NCBI GenBank assembly: GCA_019637095.1
Contig: JAHBWG010000083.1
Coordinates: 1-40,544 of the forward strand
Length of the DNA stretch: 40,544 nt
Source: Sandaracinaceae bacterium
GTDB lineage: Bacteria > Myxococcota_A > Polyangia > Polyangiales > Sandaracinaceae
Direction of reading: 5' to 3'
How positions within the stretch are numbered: the first letter of the stretch is position 1; each line of letters starts with the position of its first letter. A program made the position numbers and the translations under genes. The notes beneath the pieces are model-generated. The model was not told the DNA's origin. It ran no database searches and saw only the letters and a list, made by a program, of their open reading frames with translations. Shown in pieces: positions 7,015-15,777 of this stretch.

Positions 7015-8052
7015 ATGCGACGCAGGGAGTTCCTCGTGACCTCGGGCTCGGCGCTCGGCGCCCTCGGCGCGCTCGGCTGCGGCGGCCCGCTCGGCGCCGA
7101 CGAGCCCGTCGCCGGCAACCCGCGGATCGAGGTCGTCGATCTCATGCCCGCGTTCTTCGCCTTCTGCGACACGCACCGCGACGTGCCCGATGACGCCTTC
7201 GCGGCCGGGTTCGTCGAGCGGATCGTCGGCGCGCACCCGGAGGTCTTCGCCTCGCGCGTGATCGGCGCCGCCGGCGCGGACGACGCGGGCTTCTCCGAGC
7301 GCGTCGAGCGCTGGGTCCCGTGGCTGCGCGAGGTCGAGCCGGTGATGCGCCGCCTGCACGCCGACTTCTCGCTGGACCTCGACGCGGCGCGCGCGCGCTT
7401 CGTCGAGGCGCTGCCCGACTTCGACTGGCGCGGCCGCGTCTACCTCTTCGCGTCGGTCGACGCGTTCAACGGCGCGGGCCGGATGGTCGCGGGCGAGCCC
7501 GCCCTGCTCTTCGGCCTCGACGTGATCGCGCGGCTCCAGGCCGACGCGAACCTCACCATCCTCTTCCACCACGAGCTCTTCCACATGTACCAGGCGCAGG
7601 CGCGGACCTACCTGGCCGAGGCGATGTGGGTCGAGGGGCTCGCGACGTACGCCTCGCTCGTGCTGAGCCCGGGCGCTGCCGACGCGGAGGCCCTGCCCGT
7701 CTCGCACGTCCACGATCCCGACGACCCGCAGCTCGCCGCGCCCGAGCGCGCGGTCTCGCTCGCCGCGGTCATGCCCGCACTCGTCGGCGAGCTCGGCCCG
7801 ATGCTCCGCGCGCGCCTGCGCAGCCGCGAAGGCGACGGCAGCGAGGAGGACTACCCGATGTTCTTCCTCGGCCGCGCCGCGCCCTCGCTCGGCCGGCGTC
7901 CGGTGCGCTCCGCCTACTGGTTCGGGCTCGAGATCGTGCGCCGGATCCACCGCGGCCGCTCGCTGCGCGAGCTCGCCGCGATCGAGCCCGAGACGCTCGT
8001 CGACGACATGGCGCGCGCGCTCGACGCGATGATCGAGCGGTCCCGGAGCTGA
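7015..8052 (+). CDS. Tat-type lipoprotein, predicted zinc metalloprotease (HExxH...E)
   Basis: A 345-residue protein. The ATG at 7015 gives the twin-arginine start MRRREFLVTSG, a hydrophobic core and a lipobox ending in Cys22 (GALGC). The ATG at 7003 would add four residues and move the RR motif inwards, so 7015 is preferred. The catalytic part has HELFH (186-190) and, 17 residues later, WVEGLATY with Glu207, the usual layout of a gluzincin-like zinc site (two His plus a downstream Glu). Similar spacing occurs in DUF2268-type putative proteases. Export by Tat would fit a protein that binds its metal before export. Target unknown. It ends 6 bp before the convergent permease gene. Confidence 0.8.
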   Translation: MRRREFLVTSGSALGALGALGCGGPLGADEPVAGNPRIEVVDLMPAFFAFCDTHRDVPDDAFAAGFVERIVGAHPEVFASRVIGAAGADDAGFSERVERWVPWLREVEPVMRRLHADFSLDLDAARARFVEALPDFDWRGRVYLFASVDAFNGAGRMVAGEPALLFGLDVIARLQADANLTILFHHELFHMYQAQARTYLAEAMWVEGLATYASLVLSPGAADAEALPVSHVHDPDDPQLAAPERAVSLAAVMPALVGELGPMLRARLRSREGDGSEEDYPMFFLGRAAPSLGRRPVRSAYWFGLEIVRRIHRGRSLRELAAIEPETLVDDMARALDAMIERSRS

Positions 8053-8058
8053 CACGCC

Positions 8059-9558
8059 TCAAGCCGCGCGCCGGCCGAGGACGGAGCGGCGGTAGCCGTA
8101 GGCGAAGTAGACGAGCATCCCGATCCCGAGCCACACGCCGAAGCGCACCCACGCGCTCGGCGGCAGCCCGGCCATCGTCCACACGCACGCGGCCGCGCCG
8201 AGCGGCGCGAGCACCCACACGAACGGCACGCGGAACGGCCGCTCGCGCGCGGGATCGATCACGCGCAGCGCCATCACGCCGACGCACACGAGCAGGAACG
8301 CGAAGAGCGTCCCGATGTTCGTCAGGTCGTACGTCGCGTCGTCGTCGGCGAAGAGCGCGCCGATCCCGACGAACGCGCCCGTGAGCATGGTGAGCGTGCT
8401 CGGCGTCTTGAAGCGCGGGTGCACCTTCGCGAGCCGCGAGGGCAGAAGGCCGTCGCGCGCCATCCCGAGCAGGATGCGCGGCTGGCCGTACTGGAACACG
8501 AGGAGCACCGCGGTGATCGACACCACCGCGCCCGCGGAGACGAGCCACTGCACCACCGGCAGCCCCGCCGTCGTCAGCGCGTGCGCGAGCGGATCGGAGA
8601 CGCGCATCGTCTCCCACGGCGCGAGGCCGGTCATGACGATCCCGACGACCACGTAGATCACCGTGCAGATCGCGAGCCCGCCGAGGATCCCGATCGGCAT
8701 GTTCCGCTGCGGGTCGCGCGTCTCCTCGGCGGCGGTGCTGATCGCGTCGAAACCGATGTACGCGAAGAACACGATCGCCGCGCCCTGATGGATCCCGGTC
8801 CAGCCGTTCGGCGCGAACGGCGTGTAGTTCGCGGGCTCGACGTGCATCGCGCCGACGACGACGAACAGGCCGAGCACCACGAGCTTGAGCACCACCATCA
8901 CCGCGTTGGCGCGCGCGCTCTCCTTGGCGCCGAGCACGAGCACCGCGGTGACCGCCGCGACGACGAGGAACGCGGGGAGGTTCACGATCAGCGGCAGCCC
9001 GAGCAGGCGCGGCGCCGTCTCGAGCAGCCCGTGGAGCGCCGGGTCGCTCGACGCGGCCGCGTCGAAGTAGCCGTGCACGAGCCAGGCTGGGAGATGGATC
9101 CCGACGCCCGACAGGAGCGAGTCGAGGTAGCCGGACCACGCGATCGCGACGGCCACGTTGCCGACCGCGTACTCGAGGATGAGGTCCCAGCCGATGATCC
9201 ACGCGACGACCTCGCCGAGCGTCGCGTACGCGTACGCGTAGGCGCTGCCCGCGTGCGGGATCATCGCGGCGAGCTCGGCGTAGCAGAGCGCGGCGAGGCC
9301 GCACACCACGCCCAAGAGGATGAACGAGACGACCACCGCCGGGCCGGCGCCGAGGCGCACGACCTCGCCGTCGGGGCGGACCTCGCCGGCGATCGCGGTG
9401 CCGATCGACGAGAAGATGCCCGCGCCGATCACGGCGCCGATCGCGAGGAAGATCAGGTCCCACGCGCCGAGCGAGCGCTTCAGGGCGTGCGGGCTGGGGT
9501 CCTCGTCGTCGCGCAGGGCGGCGATCGGTTTGCGGGCCAGGAGGCGCGAGAGCAGCAT
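8059..9558 (-). CDS. APC-superfamily amino acid permease (cationic amino acid transporter-like)
   Basis: A 499-residue inner-membrane transporter with about 12 TM helices. The N terminus carries the family signature: a charged cytoplasmic stretch, then WDLIFLAIGAVIGAGIF (about 34-50), the TM1 GxxIGxGIF substrate motif. GFDAISTAAEETRDPQRNMP (about 240-260) is the conserved TM6 and following loop of the YfnA/CAT subgroup. Members of this group import amino acids, often arginine, lysine or branched-chain types, with protons; the substrate cannot be told from sequence. The start is the ATG at 9558. It stands alone, convergent with the metalloprotease gene. Confidence 0.93.
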   Translation of the reverse strand: MLLSRLLARKPIAALRDDEDPSPHALKRSLGAWDLIFLAIGAVIGAGIFSSIGTAIAGEVRPDGEVVRLGAGPAVVVSFILLGVVCGLAALCYAELAAMIPHAGSAYAYAYATLGEVVAWIIGWDLILEYAVGNVAVAIAWSGYLDSLLSGVGIHLPAWLVHGYFDAAASSDPALHGLLETAPRLLGLPLIVNLPAFLVVAAVTAVLVLGAKESARANAVMVVLKLVVLGLFVVVGAMHVEPANYTPFAPNGWTGIHQGAAIVFFAYIGFDAISTAAEETRDPQRNMPIGILGGLAICTVIYVVVGIVMTGLAPWETMRVSDPLAHALTTAGLPVVQWLVSAGAVVSITAVLLVFQYGQPRILLGMARDGLLPSRLAKVHPRFKTPSTLTMLTGAFVGIGALFADDDATYDLTNIGTLFAFLLVCVGVMALRVIDPARERPFRVPFVWVLAPLGAAACVWTMAGLPPSAWVRFGVWLGIGMLVYFAYGYRRSVLGRRAA

Positions 9559-9728
9559 CGCCGTACGGTCGCACGGCGGGTCGAGGCGGTCGCGCGGATC
9601 GAGCGCGAGCGGTACACGGGCCAGCAGCGCGTGCCGCCGCTGCGCAGCTCGCGCAGCGAGCGCGTCGCGGATCCGTCAGTCGGGGCACCGAGCGAAGACG
9701 ATCGTGATGCCGTAACGGCGGGTGGGTT

Positions 9729-10066
9729 GCCCTCGCCCCTGCCCTCGCCCTGCGGCGCAACGGGCTCGTCGAACGGCCGACGCCGAGCATGACCTGCTGG
9801 ACCACGAGAAGCTGGATGTCTACCACCGAGCTCGAGCGGCTGGATCGGTGGTCGCCAACCTCGCCGAGCGCGCCGGCGAGCTCCGACCCGAGGAGAAGGC
9901 TCGCTTCTACGGAAGGGCTCGCCGCTCCGCGACCGAGATCGCGGCGTGGCTCGACCTCATCGGCGTTCGTCGCGAGGTCCCCGAGCCGCGGGTCCAGGCG
10001 ACTGCCGAACCGGTGAAGGATCTGGTTCCCAGGCTGGTGAGGGCAAGGGCAAGGGCAAGGGCGCGC
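9729..10066. mobile_element. Inverted GCCCT/GCCC-repeat bounded segment (possible degenerate element)
   Basis: The left end (9729-9754) is built of GCCCTCGCCC-type units. The right end (10037-10066) is built of GGGCAAGGGC units, that is, the same motif inverted. Between them lies the remnant of a four-helix-bundle gene. The segment interrupts the spacer before the recB-like gene. There is no transposase and no visible target duplication, so mobility is only suggested by the layout. The stretch 9559-9728 before it holds nothing I recognise. Confidence 0.35.
9784..10066 (+). pseudogene. Four-helix-bundle (S23-type) protein gene remnant
   Basis: The frame shows two blocks typical of bacterial four-helix-bundle proteins of the 23S intervening-sequence family: DLLDHEKLDVYHRA at the start, then VVANLAERAGELRPEEKARFYGRARRSATE-like sequence (the 'NIAEG...KARFY..ARRSA.E' block) and WLDLIGV. 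About 25-30 residues that normally lie between these blocks (end of helix 1 and the DQLRRA region) are absent, and no normal start codon is present. The frame has no stop before the recB-like gene, so an N-terminal fusion is formally possible, but the arginine/alanine run encoded by the GGGCAA repeats makes a dead remnant more likely. Function of the intact family is unclear. Confidence 0.6.
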
Positions 10067-10144
10067 AAGCTGCCCCGATCGCCGGGGACCGCGCACGAAC
10101 GCGACGGGCGCGCTCGTGCGGCGCCCCGTGGTACTCAGGAGCTG

Positions 10145-13100
10145 GTGGCCCGCGTCGCTCGCCCCGCGATCCTCGAGCGGATCGACCCCGCTCGACACCT
10201 CGTGCTCGAGGCCTCCGCGGGCACCGGCAAGACCTACGTCCTCGAGCACCTCGTCGCCGACCTCGTGCTGCGCGGCGCCGCGCCGCTCGAGCAGATCCTC
10301 GTCGTCACCTTCACCGACAAGGCCACCCGCGAGATGCGCGAGCGCGTGCGGGCTACCCTGCGGCGCGTCCTCGACGAAGGCCCGGAGCCAGCGGCGGGCG
10401 AGGCCCACTGGCTCGTCGACGACGCGGCCCGCGCGCGCGTGAGGGACGCCCTCGCGGTGTTCGATCGCGCGCCGATCTCGACGATCCACTCGTTCTGCCA
10501 GCGCGTGCTGAGCGAGTGCGCCTTCGACTGCGCGCGCCTGCTGCGCCAAGAGCAGGTCGACTCGCGCGACGCGTTCGGGCGCGCGTTCCGCGAGGAGCTG
10601 CGCCGCGCGCTCGCCGCGGACGACCCGCTGCGGCCGGTGATCGAGGGCGCGCTCGACCGCCTCGGCGGCGCCGAGCGCCTCGAGACGATCCTCTACGGTT
10701 GGTCGGTCGAGCGCGGCGCGTGGCGACCCGGCTTCGATCGCGAGCGCGCGCGCGAGGCGCTCGCCGCCATGCCGACGCGGCGCGACCTCGCGCCGGGCGG
10801 GCTCGTCGCGCGCCTGCTCGAGGACGAGCTGTCGCGGCAGCCCAAGAAGACCGTCCCCGAGGCGCTGCGCGAGCTCGCGCCCCTCGTCGACGCGGTGCGC
10901 GCCGACCGCCCGATCCTCGACGCGCTCCTCGACTACTGGGCGTGGGCGGGCGCGCCCCGCACGAGCGGGCACGACAACGCGAGCTACGTGCTCCACTACC
11001 TCGGGCGCTCCCCGCGCCTCGCGCCGCTCGCCGCGCGCGCGCGCGCGCTCGTCGAGGCCGCCGGCTCGCCCTCGAGCGTGCTCGTCGGGGAGCTCCTGCC
11101 GCGCGTCGTCGCGCGCCTGCGGCGCGACAAGGGCGCCCGCGGCCGCTTCGACTTCGACGACATGCTCTCGATGCTCGCGGACGCGCTGCACGGCGAGGGC
11201 GGCGACGCGCTCGTGCGCGAGCTGCGCCGCCGCTACCGCTACGCGCTCGTCGACGAGTTCCAGGACACCGACCCGGTGCAGTGGGACGTCTTCTCCACGC
11301 TCTTCGTCGCGCACGAGGGCGACGAGCGCCTCGTCGTCATCGGCGACCCGAAGCAGGCGATCTACGGCTTCCGCAACGCGGACGTGCACACCTACCTCGC
11401 CGCCAAGCGCGCGCTCGTCGCGCGCGGCGGCGACGTCGTACCGCTCGAGACCTGCTACCGCTCGAGCCCCGCGTTCCTCGACGCGCTCAACCAAGTGCTC
11501 ACGAGGGGCTTCTTCACCGGCGTGAACGAGTACCCGCACCCCGTCCGCGCGGGGCGCACCGCGCGCCGCCTGCTCGACGCGCGCGGCGACGACGCGCCCC
11601 CGATCGCGCTCGTGCACCTCGTCGGCCGCCCGGCCCTGCGCGCCGCCTGGATCTCGCGCGCGCTCGCCGGCTTCGTCGCGCGCGAGATCGGGCGCCTGCT
11701 CGCAGGCGCGCTCTCGGTCGAGCGCGGCGATGGACCGCGCCCGATCCTGCCGAGCGACGTCCACGTCCTCTGCCGCAGCGGCGCGGACGCCGAGGCGGTG
11801 CGCCGCGCGCTCACCGGCGCGCGCATCCCGCACGCGCTCTACAAGCAGGAGGGGCTCTTCGCGACGCCGGCCGCGCGCCACGTGTGGGAGGTGCTGCGCG
11901 CGGTCGAAGATCCGTCGGACCGCGTGCGGCGCCTGCGCGCGTGGCTGACCCCGTTCTTCGCCGTGCCCCTCGCGCGCATCGACGAGTGCCGCGACGTGCC
12001 GAGCGACCATCCCCTGCAAGCCACCTTGCGATCGTGGCGCGCGCTCGCCGACCAACACCGCTTCGCGGATCTCTTCCGCTCGATGCTCACCGAGAGCGGG
12101 CTCGTGCGCCGAGAGCTCTTCGCCGGCCGCAGCGAGCGCGACCTCACCGACACGCAGCACGTCCTCGAGGTCTTGCTCGAAGAGGCGCACCGCGGGCGCC
12201 GTTCGCTCGGCCAGCTCGTCACGCGCCTGGGCGCGTTCATCGCGGGCCGCGAGCTCCCCGCCGGCGAGAGCGGGGACGTGCAGCGCCTCGAGAGCGAGCA
12301 CGACGCGGTGCAGATCCTCACGATGCACAAGTCCAAGGGGCTCGAGGCGGAGGTCGTGTTCCTCGTCGGCGGGCTCGGCGAGCCGTCCCCCGATCGCTTC
12401 GCCCCGCGCGTGGTGCACGAAGCGGACGGGACGCGCCTCGCGTGGCTCGGCGAGCCGCCCGCGCCGCTCGCGGCGCGCGTCGAGGAGGAGCGCCGGCAGG
12501 AGGCCGAGCGCCTCCTCTACGTGGCGATGACCCGCGCCAAGAGCCGCCTGTACGTGCCGTACTTCGGCGCGCCGCCCGCGGACGCGCCGCCCGTCGAGGG
12601 CGCGAGCTACGAGCTCGCCGACGAGCCGCCCCCGCCCGCGCCCGAGCGCCAGCTCGCCTTGGACCTCGAGGATCCGGGCGCCCCCGCCGAGGACCCGCCC
12701 GACTACCGCCTGAAGGCGATGAGCGGCCCGTACCGCGTGCTCAACGAGCGGCTCGGCAGCATGGTGGCCGAGGGCGCGATCACCGCGCCCGGGTTCGAGC
12801 GCACGGTGGTCGAGGTGCGGCCGCCGCGCCGCGCGGGTCGGCCGATCGCGGCCGTGCTCTCGGGCGTGCGCCTCGACGCGGTGCGCGAGCCGGACGAGGA
12901 CGACCTGCGCTTCGCGCGCGCGCGCCGCGAGCGCGCCGGCTTCGACATCACGAGCTACACCCGCATGAAGCGGCAGCGCCGCGAGGCCGGCTACGACGAG
13001 GGCCTCGAGGCGCTCGCGGGCGCGGCGGAGCCCGACGTCGGCGCGCCGCCGTCGCCCGACGAGCTGCCGGGCGGCAGCGCGGTCGGCGTGTTCCTGCACG

Positions 13101-13792
13101 AGGTGCTCGAGCACGCGCGGTTCGAGGGCGCGGCCGAGGCGGCGTGGCTCACCGACCCGGCGCTCGTCGCGCTCGTGACGGCGCGCGCGCGCCACAACGG
13201 CGTCGCGGAGCGGTTCGTGCCGATCGCCGCCGCGCTCGTGCGCGACGCGCTGACGACGCCGCTCGCGCTCCCGGACGGCCGCCGGCTCGAGGGCGGGATG
13301 GCCGCGTTCGAGGCGTGCGCGCGCGAGCTCCCGTTCTTGCTGCCGATCCCGGAGCCGAGCCACCCGCCGCTCGACGCGGGCCGCCCGCGCGCCGACGGCC
13401 CCGCGCTCGCCATCGAGCGCGGCTTCCTGCGCGGCGTGATCGATCTCGTCGGCCGCCACGCCGGCCGCTACTACGTCGTCGACTACAAGTCCGATCGGCT
13501 CGCGAGCTACGCGGCGGACGCGCTCGGCGCACACGTCGAGGCGGAGTACGCCGTGCAGGCGCGGCTCTACACGCTCGGCGCGGTGCGCGCGCTGCGCATC
13601 CACGACGAGGCCGACTACGACGCGCGCTTCGGCGGGCTGCTCTACACGTTCCTGCGCGGCATGCCCGCGGCCGGCGTCTGGAGCGCGCGACCGAGCTGGC
13701 AAGACGTCTTGTCGTGGGAGCGCGCCCTCCACGCCGACGCCCCGTGGGACCACCCGCTCCCGCCGCGGCGCGCGCTGGCCTTCCCGGGATGA
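10145..13792 (+). CDS. RecB-like UvrD/SF1 helicase with C-terminal PD-(D/E)XK nuclease
   Basis: A protein of about 1215 residues for ATP-driven unwinding and degradation of DNA ends in double-strand break repair. Seen: Walker A EASAGTGKT with Lys29; motif Ia VTFTDKAT; SIHSFCQ; Walker B VDEFQDTDPVQW (Asp370, Glu371); GDPKQAIYGFR; TMHKSKGLEAEVV; and LLYVAMTRAKSRLYV. The C-terminal nuclease has GVIDLVG (Asp1100), VDYKSDR (Asp1113, Lys1115) and the YAVQARLY helix. The late LLYTFLRGM segment resembles E. coli RecB rather than AddA. The start is uncertain: GTG at 10145 is the last candidate before the conserved N terminus and has GGAG 5 nt upstream; the frame remains open to 9722. No recC or recD lies nearby. 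Its TGA overlaps the next start by 4 nt. Confidence 0.92.
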   Translation: MARVARPAILERIDPARHLVLEASAGTGKTYVLEHLVADLVLRGAAPLEQILVVTFTDKATREMRERVRATLRRVLDEGPEPAAGEAHWLVDDAARARVRDALAVFDRAPISTIHSFCQRVLSECAFDCARLLRQEQVDSRDAFGRAFREELRRALAADDPLRPVIEGALDRLGGAERLETILYGWSVERGAWRPGFDRERAREALAAMPTRRDLAPGGLVARLLEDELSRQPKKTVPEALRELAPLVDAVRADRPILDALLDYWAWAGAPRTSGHDNASYVLHYLGRSPRLAPLAARARALVEAAGSPSSVLVGELLPRVVARLRRDKGARGRFDFDDMLSMLADALHGEGGDALVRELRRRYRYALVDEFQDTDPVQWDVFSTLFVAHEGDERLVVIGDPKQAIYGFRNADVHTYLAAKRALVARGGDVVPLETCYRSSPAFLDALNQVLTRGFFTGVNEYPHPVRAGRTARRLLDARGDDAPPIALVHLVGRPALRAAWISRALAGFVAREIGRLLAGALSVERGDGPRPILPSDVHVLCRSGADAEAVRRALTGARIPHALYKQEGLFATPAARHVWEVLRAVEDPSDRVRRLRAWLTPFFAVPLARIDECRDVPSDHPLQATLRSWRALADQHRFADLFRSMLTESGLVRRELFAGRSERDLTDTQHVLEVLLEEAHRGRRSLGQLVTRLGAFIAGRELPAGESGDVQRLESEHDAVQILTMHKSKGLEAEVVFLVGGLGEPSPDRFAPRVVHEADGTRLAWLGEPPAPLAARVEEERRQEAERLLYVAMTRAKSRLYVPYFGAPPADAPPVEGASYELADEPPPPAPERQLALDLEDPGAPAEDPPDYRLKAMSGPYRVLNERLGSMVAEGAITAPGFERTVVEVRPPRRAGRPIAAVLSGVRLDAVREPDEDDLRFARARRERAGFDITSYTRMKRQRREAGYDEGLEALAGAAEPDVGAPPSPDELPGGSAVGVFLHEVLEHARFEGAAEAAWLTDPALVALVTARARHNGVAERFVPIAAALVRDALTTPLALPDGRRLEGGMAAFEACARELPFLLPIPEPSHPPLDAGRPRADGPALAIERGFLRGVIDLVGRHAGRYYVVDYKSDRLASYAADALGAHVEAEYAVQARLYTLGAVRALRIHDEADYDARFGGLLYTFLRGMPAAGVWSARPSWQDVLSWERALHADAPWDHPLPPRRALAFPG

Positions 13793-15750
13793 TGAGCGTG
13801 ACGCCGACGCGGTGGGCAGCGCTCTTGGGTGCCGTCGCGCTCGCCTGCGCCGAGCCGGCGTCGCCGCCCACACCCACGGCGCCCCTCGAGGCCCCGCGAA
13901 CACCCGGCCCCGAGCCCGTCGTCGCGGAGCCCGCGCCCGCGGACACACGCCCTGACTGGCTCGAGGCGATCGAGGACGAGGCCGCGTGGGCGCTCCTGCG
14001 CGCGCCGTCGAACGAGCACGCGCTCGCGCGCACCGAGGTCGTGAAGCTCCTCTGGGACCATCGCACCGACCGGCTCTGGTTCTGCCAGTCCGAGCGGTGG
14101 CCCCTCCATTACGACTTCGCGGTGCGGTTCCTCGCGACCGGCGAGCGGCCGCTCGGCGACCGGCGCACGTTCAACCGCCGCCAGTACCTCGGCGCCGAGC
14201 GCGAGATGCAGCTCGCCAGCCTCGTGCGCTACCGCGACGCGGACCGCTTCACGCTCGAGCTCGGTCCCGCCGACGACCTCGACGGCGAAGGCGTCCTGCG
14301 CCTCTTCGAGCGCGTGCGCGCGGCGGTCTTCTTCGGCGACGTCCTCCACTATCGCCCGCGCTCCGAGCTGCATGCGCGCCGGATCCGTCGCGTGCGCGCG
14401 GCCGTCCGCGCGCTCGATCCCAACGAGCTCTGGGCGGGCGCGCGCTACCAGCCGATCACGCTCGGCCAGAGCGTGGGCCGCCTGCGCTTCGTCCGAGGGG
14501 CGCTCGATCCGTCGAGCGTCGTGCCCGATCAGATCTTGGTGCTCGATCACGTGCCGGACGACGTGCCGCTCTGCGCCGGCATCGTCACCGCCGAGCTCCA
14601 AGCGCCGCTCGCGCACGTGGCCGTCCTCAGCCAGTCGCGCGGCACGCCGAACATGGCGCTGCGCGGCGTGTTCGACGGGCCGCTGCGCGCGCTCGACGAG
14701 CGCATCGTCCGCCTGCGCGTCGCCGCCGACGACTTCGCGCTCGAGCCCGCGGACGCGGAGGCGCTGCGCGCGTCGCTCGAGGCGAGCCGTCCTGCGCCCG
14801 TCGAGCCTCCCGCGCTCGACGCGACGCGTGAGGCGCTCGCGGACACGTGCACGCTGCGGCTCGCCGACGCCGCGTGGGCAGGATCGAAAGCGGCGCAGCT
14901 CGGCGAGGTCTGCGCCGCGGGTGTGCCGACGTCCGCCGGGTTCGTCGTGCCGTTGCACCACGCGCTCGCGCACCTGACGCGTCACCGCATCGACGCGTCC
15001 GCCGCCACGCTGCGCGCGAGCCCCGGCTTCGCCGAGGACGGGGCGGCACGCGCTGCCGCGCTCTCGGGCTTGCGCGCGCAGATCGAGAACGCCGAGCTCG
15101 ATCCCGCGCTGCTCGACGCGATCGGCGCGCGCGTCCGGCGGGTGCGCGGGCGCCGCTGGATCTTCCGATCGAGCACGAACGCCGAGGACCTCCCCGGCTT
15201 CAGCGGCGCGGGGCTCTACGAGTCGGTCGTCACGCCCGCCGACCCGAGCCCCGCCCAGATCGCCCGCGCGCTCCGAGAAGTGTGGGCGAGCGTGTGGACC
15301 CGCCGCGCGTGGGACGAGCGCGAGCACTACCGGCTCGATCACGACCGCGTGGCCATGGCGGTGCTCGTCCAGCCGTTCCTCGACCAGGTCGTCGCGATGG
15401 GCGTCGCGATCACCGAGAACCCGTTCTCCAGCGTGCGGAGCGGGATCCTCGTCGACCTCGCGCCGCGCGGCGCGAGCGTCACCGCCGCCGCGGGGGAGGA
15501 GCTGCCCGAGCAGATCCTGTTGTATCGGCACAGCCAGCCCGAGGTGATCTCGCGCAGCACGCAGAGCGGAGGGCGGCCGCTGCTCACCGAGGGCGCGATG
15601 CGGCCGCTGCGCGAGCGGCTCGACCGCGTGCACGCGCACATGATGGCGCTCTGGGGCGAGCGCGCGGACGCCGCCGACGTCGAGCTCGCGCTGCTCGCCG
15701 ACGGCAGCGCCGTGATCCTGCAGGCGCGGCCCTACCGCATGCGCCGCTGA
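13789..15750 (+). CDS. Predicted lipoprotein with glucan water dikinase-like phosphohistidine and ATP-grasp domains
   Basis: A 653-residue protein. An N-terminal signal with lipobox (VALAC, Cys20) is followed by a Pro-rich linker (about 22-47). Residues about 55-230 are unrecognised. At about 250-300 is a swivelling phosphohistidine-type domain with APLAHVAVLSQSRGTP (His276). At about 360-650 is a PPDK/PEP-synthase-type ATP-binding domain with AGSKAAQLGE and RSSTNAEDLPGFSGAGLY. The order His domain then ATP domain, and the RSSxNxEDLxGxSxAGLY wording, match plant alpha-glucan water dikinases rather than PEP synthase; no PEP barrel or starch-binding domain is seen. An ATP-dependent enzyme outside the inner membrane would be odd, so either the lipobox is a false signal or the activity differs. 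ATGATG start; 13789 overlaps the recB stop (ATGA). Confidence 0.75.
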   Translation: MMSVTPTRWAALLGAVALACAEPASPPTPTAPLEAPRTPGPEPVVAEPAPADTRPDWLEAIEDEAAWALLRAPSNEHALARTEVVKLLWDHRTDRLWFCQSERWPLHYDFAVRFLATGERPLGDRRTFNRRQYLGAEREMQLASLVRYRDADRFTLELGPADDLDGEGVLRLFERVRAAVFFGDVLHYRPRSELHARRIRRVRAAVRALDPNELWAGARYQPITLGQSVGRLRFVRGALDPSSVVPDQILVLDHVPDDVPLCAGIVTAELQAPLAHVAVLSQSRGTPNMALRGVFDGPLRALDERIVRLRVAADDFALEPADAEALRASLEASRPAPVEPPALDATREALADTCTLRLADAAWAGSKAAQLGEVCAAGVPTSAGFVVPLHHALAHLTRHRIDASAATLRASPGFAEDGAARAAALSGLRAQIENAELDPALLDAIGARVRRVRGRRWIFRSSTNAEDLPGFSGAGLYESVVTPADPSPAQIARALREVWASVWTRRAWDEREHYRLDHDRVAMAVLVQPFLDQVVAMGVAITENPFSSVRSGILVDLAPRGASVTAAAGEELPEQILLYRHSQPEVISRSTQSGGRPLLTEGAMRPLRERLDRVHAHMMALWGERADAADVELALLADGSAVILQARPYRMRR

Positions 15751-15757
15751 AGGTCTC

Positions 15758-15773
15758 TCGAGGGCCGCCTCGA
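15758..15773. terminator. Small hairpin between convergent genes
   Basis: TCGAGG-GCCG-CCTCGA forms a 6-bp stem with a 4-nt loop in the 27-bp space between the stops at 15750 and 15778. There is no T run, so intrinsic termination is uncertain. Confidence 0.3.
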
Positions 15774-15777
15774 ACGT

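Noticed and set aside
9559-9728. Search for a small gene between the permease and the repeat-bounded segment
   Set aside because: All frames give Arg-rich sequence without a start, binding site or recognisable motif.
9722-10144. N-terminal four-helix-bundle domain as part of the RecB-like protein
   Set aside because: The frame is open, but the bundle is internally deleted and is joined to the helicase by a repeat-encoded Arg/Ala run; kept instead as a gene remnant.
7769-13948. Very long open frames opposite the permease, recB-like and other genes (for example a 2 kb-scale minus-strand frame through 7769-13948)
   Set aside because: They run antisense to genes with clear domain motifs and consist of Arg/Ala/Pro-rich sequence, the usual shadow of high-GC3 coding DNA.
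13789-15750. Annotation as PEP synthase or pyruvate phosphate dikinase
   Set aside because: The PEP-binding barrel is absent and the His domain precedes the ATP domain, as in glucan water dikinase.
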